In this document: piece after piece, positions 61,582 to 64,000 of the stretch
Layout: each line of letters opens with the position of its first letter
Position numbering within the stretch: the first letter of the stretch is position 1
Source: Epibacterium ulvae
GTDB taxonomy: Bacteria; Pseudomonadota; Alphaproteobacteria; Rhodobacterales; Rhodobacteraceae
NCBI RefSeq assembly: GCF_018678075.1
Contig: NZ_JAHHIR010000033.1
Location: forward strand, 1 to 64,000
Reading direction: 5' to 3'
DNA: 64,000 nucleotides
Notes under the pieces: model-generated
Database searches by the model: none
What the model was told of the DNA's origin: nothing
Seen by the model: only the letters and a program-made list of their open reading frames with translations
Translations under genes and position numbers: made by a program

Positions 61582-64000
61582 ACCCTTTTTCCGCTGTTTT
61601 AATTGGTAACGAGTCTCTGTTGATAGGTTGTGCGGATCAGATGTTGGCCCGTGGTCACGACATCCGCGCCGTAGTCTCGGAGCAGGCTGACATCCAGACC
61701 TGGGCCAAAGACAAAGGGATTTCGGTCCTTACCCACCCTGTAGACGTGCCGGATGGATTTGACTGGCTGCTGTCGATCGCGAACCTGCGCATGATCCCAA
61801 ATGCGGTGCTAGCGCGCGCGGCCAAAGGTGCGGTGAATTTCCACGATGGCCCCCTGCCCGCCTATGCCGGTTTGAACACGCCGAACTGGGCGCTGATCAA
61901 TGGCGAAGCACAGCATGGCATCACTTGGCACGTCATCGAGGGCGGCGTGGACGAAGGCGACATTCTTGCACAGCGCCTGTTTGATGTGACCGATGACGAG
62001 ACGGCGTTCAGCCTGAATTCAAAATGCTATGCCGCCGCGATGGACAGTTTTGCGGAGGTTCTCGAACAGCTCGAAAGTAACACGCTGAACCGGCAGCCGC
62101 AGGACCTGAGCCAGCGCCAATATTTCGCCAAGGCGGATCGCCCCTGGGGGGATGGCCTGCTGGATTTCACCAAATCCGCAACGGATTTGGCGCAACTGAT
62201 CCGCGCCCTGGATTTTGGCGACTATTGGAACCCGCTCTGTGCGCCGAAAATCGTAGTCGACGATCACGTTCTGCTGGTCAAGCAAGCCGAAGCGGTCGAT
62301 GACGATGGAAGCGCAGGCACGATCCTTGATGTCTCAGACGATACGCTGACCATTGCTTGTGGTGACGGCGCCGTGAAGGTCAACCAGATTTCGCGGGCTG
62401 ATGGGGCGCATATTGAGTTGGCGACCCTCGCCGCGGTTGGATCTCAGCTATCTCAACCAGACGCCAAAATGGGGACTGCGGTTGAAGCCGCCATGCGATC
62501 CGCGCAGGCGGGTGAAGCCCACTGGCGCGCAGCCCTTGGGCAAATGCATCCGCTCACGGCTCCTTTGGCGCAAAGCACCGGTAGGAGCGGTTGGATCACG
62601 GAAACAATTGATCTGCCTGAAGGGCTGAGCCACGCAGAGATCGCAACCGCCGCGTCGGCCTGGGCATTGCTTAGCACGGGGGAGGACTATGGCGATATTG
62701 CCCTGCACGTGGACACCTCCAAAGGCTATCCCGGTTTCGTCAGCGATTGGGTGCCGTTGCACAGCCGCCGTGATACAGTGCTATCTGACGCGGTGGCGCA
62801 AGCCTCCGACACATTGGCCAAAGCGCAAAAGTTCGGCGGATTTTCCTGTGATCTGATTGCTCGCGCTCCAGAGCTGACCGCCCAAGCAAGGCCCGAGATC
62901 GCACTGTCTTTCGGCAATGACACCCCCGTCACCGGCGCGGTGCTGACCCTGTCGGTTGATGACGCGCACGCAACGTTGCATGGCGATGCCGCTCGCTTGG
63001 ATGCGCGCGCTATGTCATTGCTGGGTGAGCGGCTTCGTCTGGTTCTGAAAGCCTTGCCCGACCACGGTGCCCAGCCCCTAAAGTCGTTGCCGATACTGCC
63101 GGATGCCGAACGCAAACTGTTGTTGGAAGAATGGACCGAAACAGCCTGCGACTTCGCCGCTGACCTGACCATTCACCAAGCGTTTGAAGCGCAGGTCGCC
63201 AAGACACCGGATGCAACGGCGCTGGTGTTTGAAGCCGAAACGCTGACCTATGCGCAGCTGAATGCGCGCGCCAATGGCGTGGCCCAGCGCCTGCAGGACA
63301 TGGGGGTGACACCGGGTGCGCATGTTGGGATCTATGTGCGTCGCTCGGTTGATCTGGTGGTGGCCGCATTTGGCGTGCTCAAAGCGGGCGGTGCCTATGT
63401 GCCGCTGGATCCGGCCTACCCTGCCGATCGTATTGCGCATTATGTCTCCGACAGCGAAGCCTCTGTTATTGTGACACAATCGGCCATGGTCGCCAGCCTG
63501 CCGACATCCAATGCAGCCGTGTTGGAGATCGAGAGCCTGCATCACGCCGAACAGGGTGAGAATATCGACAGCGGTGCCAGCGGCGATGATCTGGCCTATT
63601 TGATCTACACCTCAGGCTCGACCGGGCTGCCCAAGGGGGTGATGGTCACACACGCCAATGTCTCAAACTTCTTCACTGGCATGGACCAACGCATTCCTTA
63701 CCAGCCCGGTGACAGCTGGCTCGGGGTGACCTCCCTGTCGTTTGATATCTCGGTGTTGGAGCTATTCTGGACCTTGTCGCGCGGCTTCAAATTGATCCTG
63801 TCGAGTGATGAGAGCCGTCTGCAACTGTCCAACGGCCCCATCGCCACCAGCGACCGCAAGATGGAGTTCAACCTCTTTTACTGGGGCAATGACGACGGGG
63901 CAGGCCCCAAGAAATACGAGCTGCTGCTCGAAGGCGCAAAATTTGCCGACCAAAACGGGTTCAATGCGGTCTGGACGCCGGAACGCCACTTCCACGCCTT
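61578..64000 (+). CDS. NRPS with N-terminal formyltransferase and inserted luciferase-like monooxygenase (partial)
   Basis: The first 807 codons of a nonribosomal peptide synthetase that runs off the window. Residues 1 to about 190 are a formyltetrahydrofolate-dependent formyltransferase domain with NFHDGPLPAYAG (Asn87, His89) and GGVDEGDIL (Asp125), followed by a Fmt C-terminal-like domain to about 290. Residues about 300-525 look like the C-terminal half of a condensation domain without HHxxxDG. An adenylation domain begins near 533 with LTYAQLNARAN, LKAGGAYVPLDP, YTSGSTGLPKG (677-687) and a LSFDIS core motif. At about residue 762 a luciferase-like FMN monooxygenase sequence starts (MEFNLFYWGNDDG, WTPERHFHAF), interrupting the adenylation domain. 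ATG at 61578 overlaps the previous stop. Confidence 0.92.
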   Translation, partial: MNPFSAVLIGNESLLIGCADQMLARGHDIRAVVSEQADIQTWAKDKGISVLTHPVDVPDGFDWLLSIANLRMIPNAVLARAAKGAVNFHDGPLPAYAGLNTPNWALINGEAQHGITWHVIEGGVDEGDILAQRLFDVTDDETAFSLNSKCYAAAMDSFAEVLEQLESNTLNRQPQDLSQRQYFAKADRPWGDGLLDFTKSATDLAQLIRALDFGDYWNPLCAPKIVVDDHVLLVKQAEAVDDDGSAGTILDVSDDTLTIACGDGAVKVNQISRADGAHIELATLAAVGSQLSQPDAKMGTAVEAAMRSAQAGEAHWRAALGQMHPLTAPLAQSTGRSGWITETIDLPEGLSHAEIATAASAWALLSTGEDYGDIALHVDTSKGYPGFVSDWVPLHSRRDTVLSDAVAQASDTLAKAQKFGGFSCDLIARAPELTAQARPEIALSFGNDTPVTGAVLTLSVDDAHATLHGDAARLDARAMSLLGERLRLVLKALPDHGAQPLKSLPILPDAERKLLLEEWTETACDFAADLTIHQAFEAQVAKTPDATALVFEAETLTYAQLNARANGVAQRLQDMGVTPGAHVGIYVRRSVDLVVAAFGVLKAGGAYVPLDPAYPADRIAHYVSDSEASVIVTQSAMVASLPTSNAAVLEIESLHHAEQGENIDSGASGDDLAYLIYTSGSTGLPKGVMVTHANVSNFFTGMDQRIPYQPGDSWLGVTSLSFDISVLELFWTLSRGFKLILSSDESRLQLSNGPIATSDRKMEFNLFYWGNDDGAGPKKYELLLEGAKFADQNGFNAVWTPERHFHA

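Overview
The window looks like chromosomal DNA of a marine alphaproteobacterium of the Rhodobacterales (Roseobacter group). The reasons are high GC content, a cysteine-type NAD-linked formate dehydrogenase with a fused gamma-beta subunit, a PuuD/HiuH/PuuE-UraD/AllA/AllE urate pathway, group III truncated haemoglobin, YcjX/YcjF, and RTX-type secreted proteins. This is inferred from protein families read by eye; no marker gene or database comparison was available. No tRNA, rRNA, insertion sequence, phage gene or CRISPR array was seen.

Layout. 1-575 is non-coding, with a degenerate ~22-bp tandem repeat and an A-rich stretch. 576-1879: a LysR regulator divergent from a small DUF1330 protein. 2147-7595: a LysR regulator followed by formate dehydrogenase (fused FdsG-FdsB, then FdsA). 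7689-8210: a MarR-like regulator. 8982-10823: a chemoreceptor. 10872-15014: an unrecognised 1185-residue protein with papain-like C-terminal motifs, followed by a small acidic partner. 15363-18870: nadA-nadB-nadC, de novo NAD synthesis. 19267-26377: an exopolysaccharide-type locus (UDP-sugar enzymes, a cellulose-synthase-like glycosyltransferase, two putative secreted glycosidases and two small secreted proteins). 26457-30767: a very large secreted phosphoesterase/RTX protein. 30953-34412: truncated haemoglobin, then ycjX-GNAT-ycjF. 34545-35318: truA.

35472-45127 is mainly a purine-ring catabolism locus: IclR and LysR regulators, a nucleobase permease, PuuD, HiuH, a PuuE-UraD fusion, AllE and AllA. 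Together these cover urate to glyoxylate and urea, except allantoate hydrolysis. A GAPDH and a small secreted protein sit among them. 45240-50491 is the tamA-tamB outer-membrane assembly pair.

50501-64000 is a surface-glycan and secondary-metabolite region: a GT2 glycosyltransferase, a WecB/TagA/CpsF glycosyltransferase, an O-antigen-ligase-like membrane protein, a 2148-residue type I polyketide synthase, a rhamnosyltransferase-like GT2, and a nonribosomal peptide synthetase cut by the window edge. The last three genes are joined by 4-base start/stop overlaps. The NRPS starts with a formyltransferase domain and has a luciferase-like monooxygenase domain inserted in its adenylation domain. This is the best candidate for an undescribed biosynthetic system here; the 1185-residue protein with its partner is the second.
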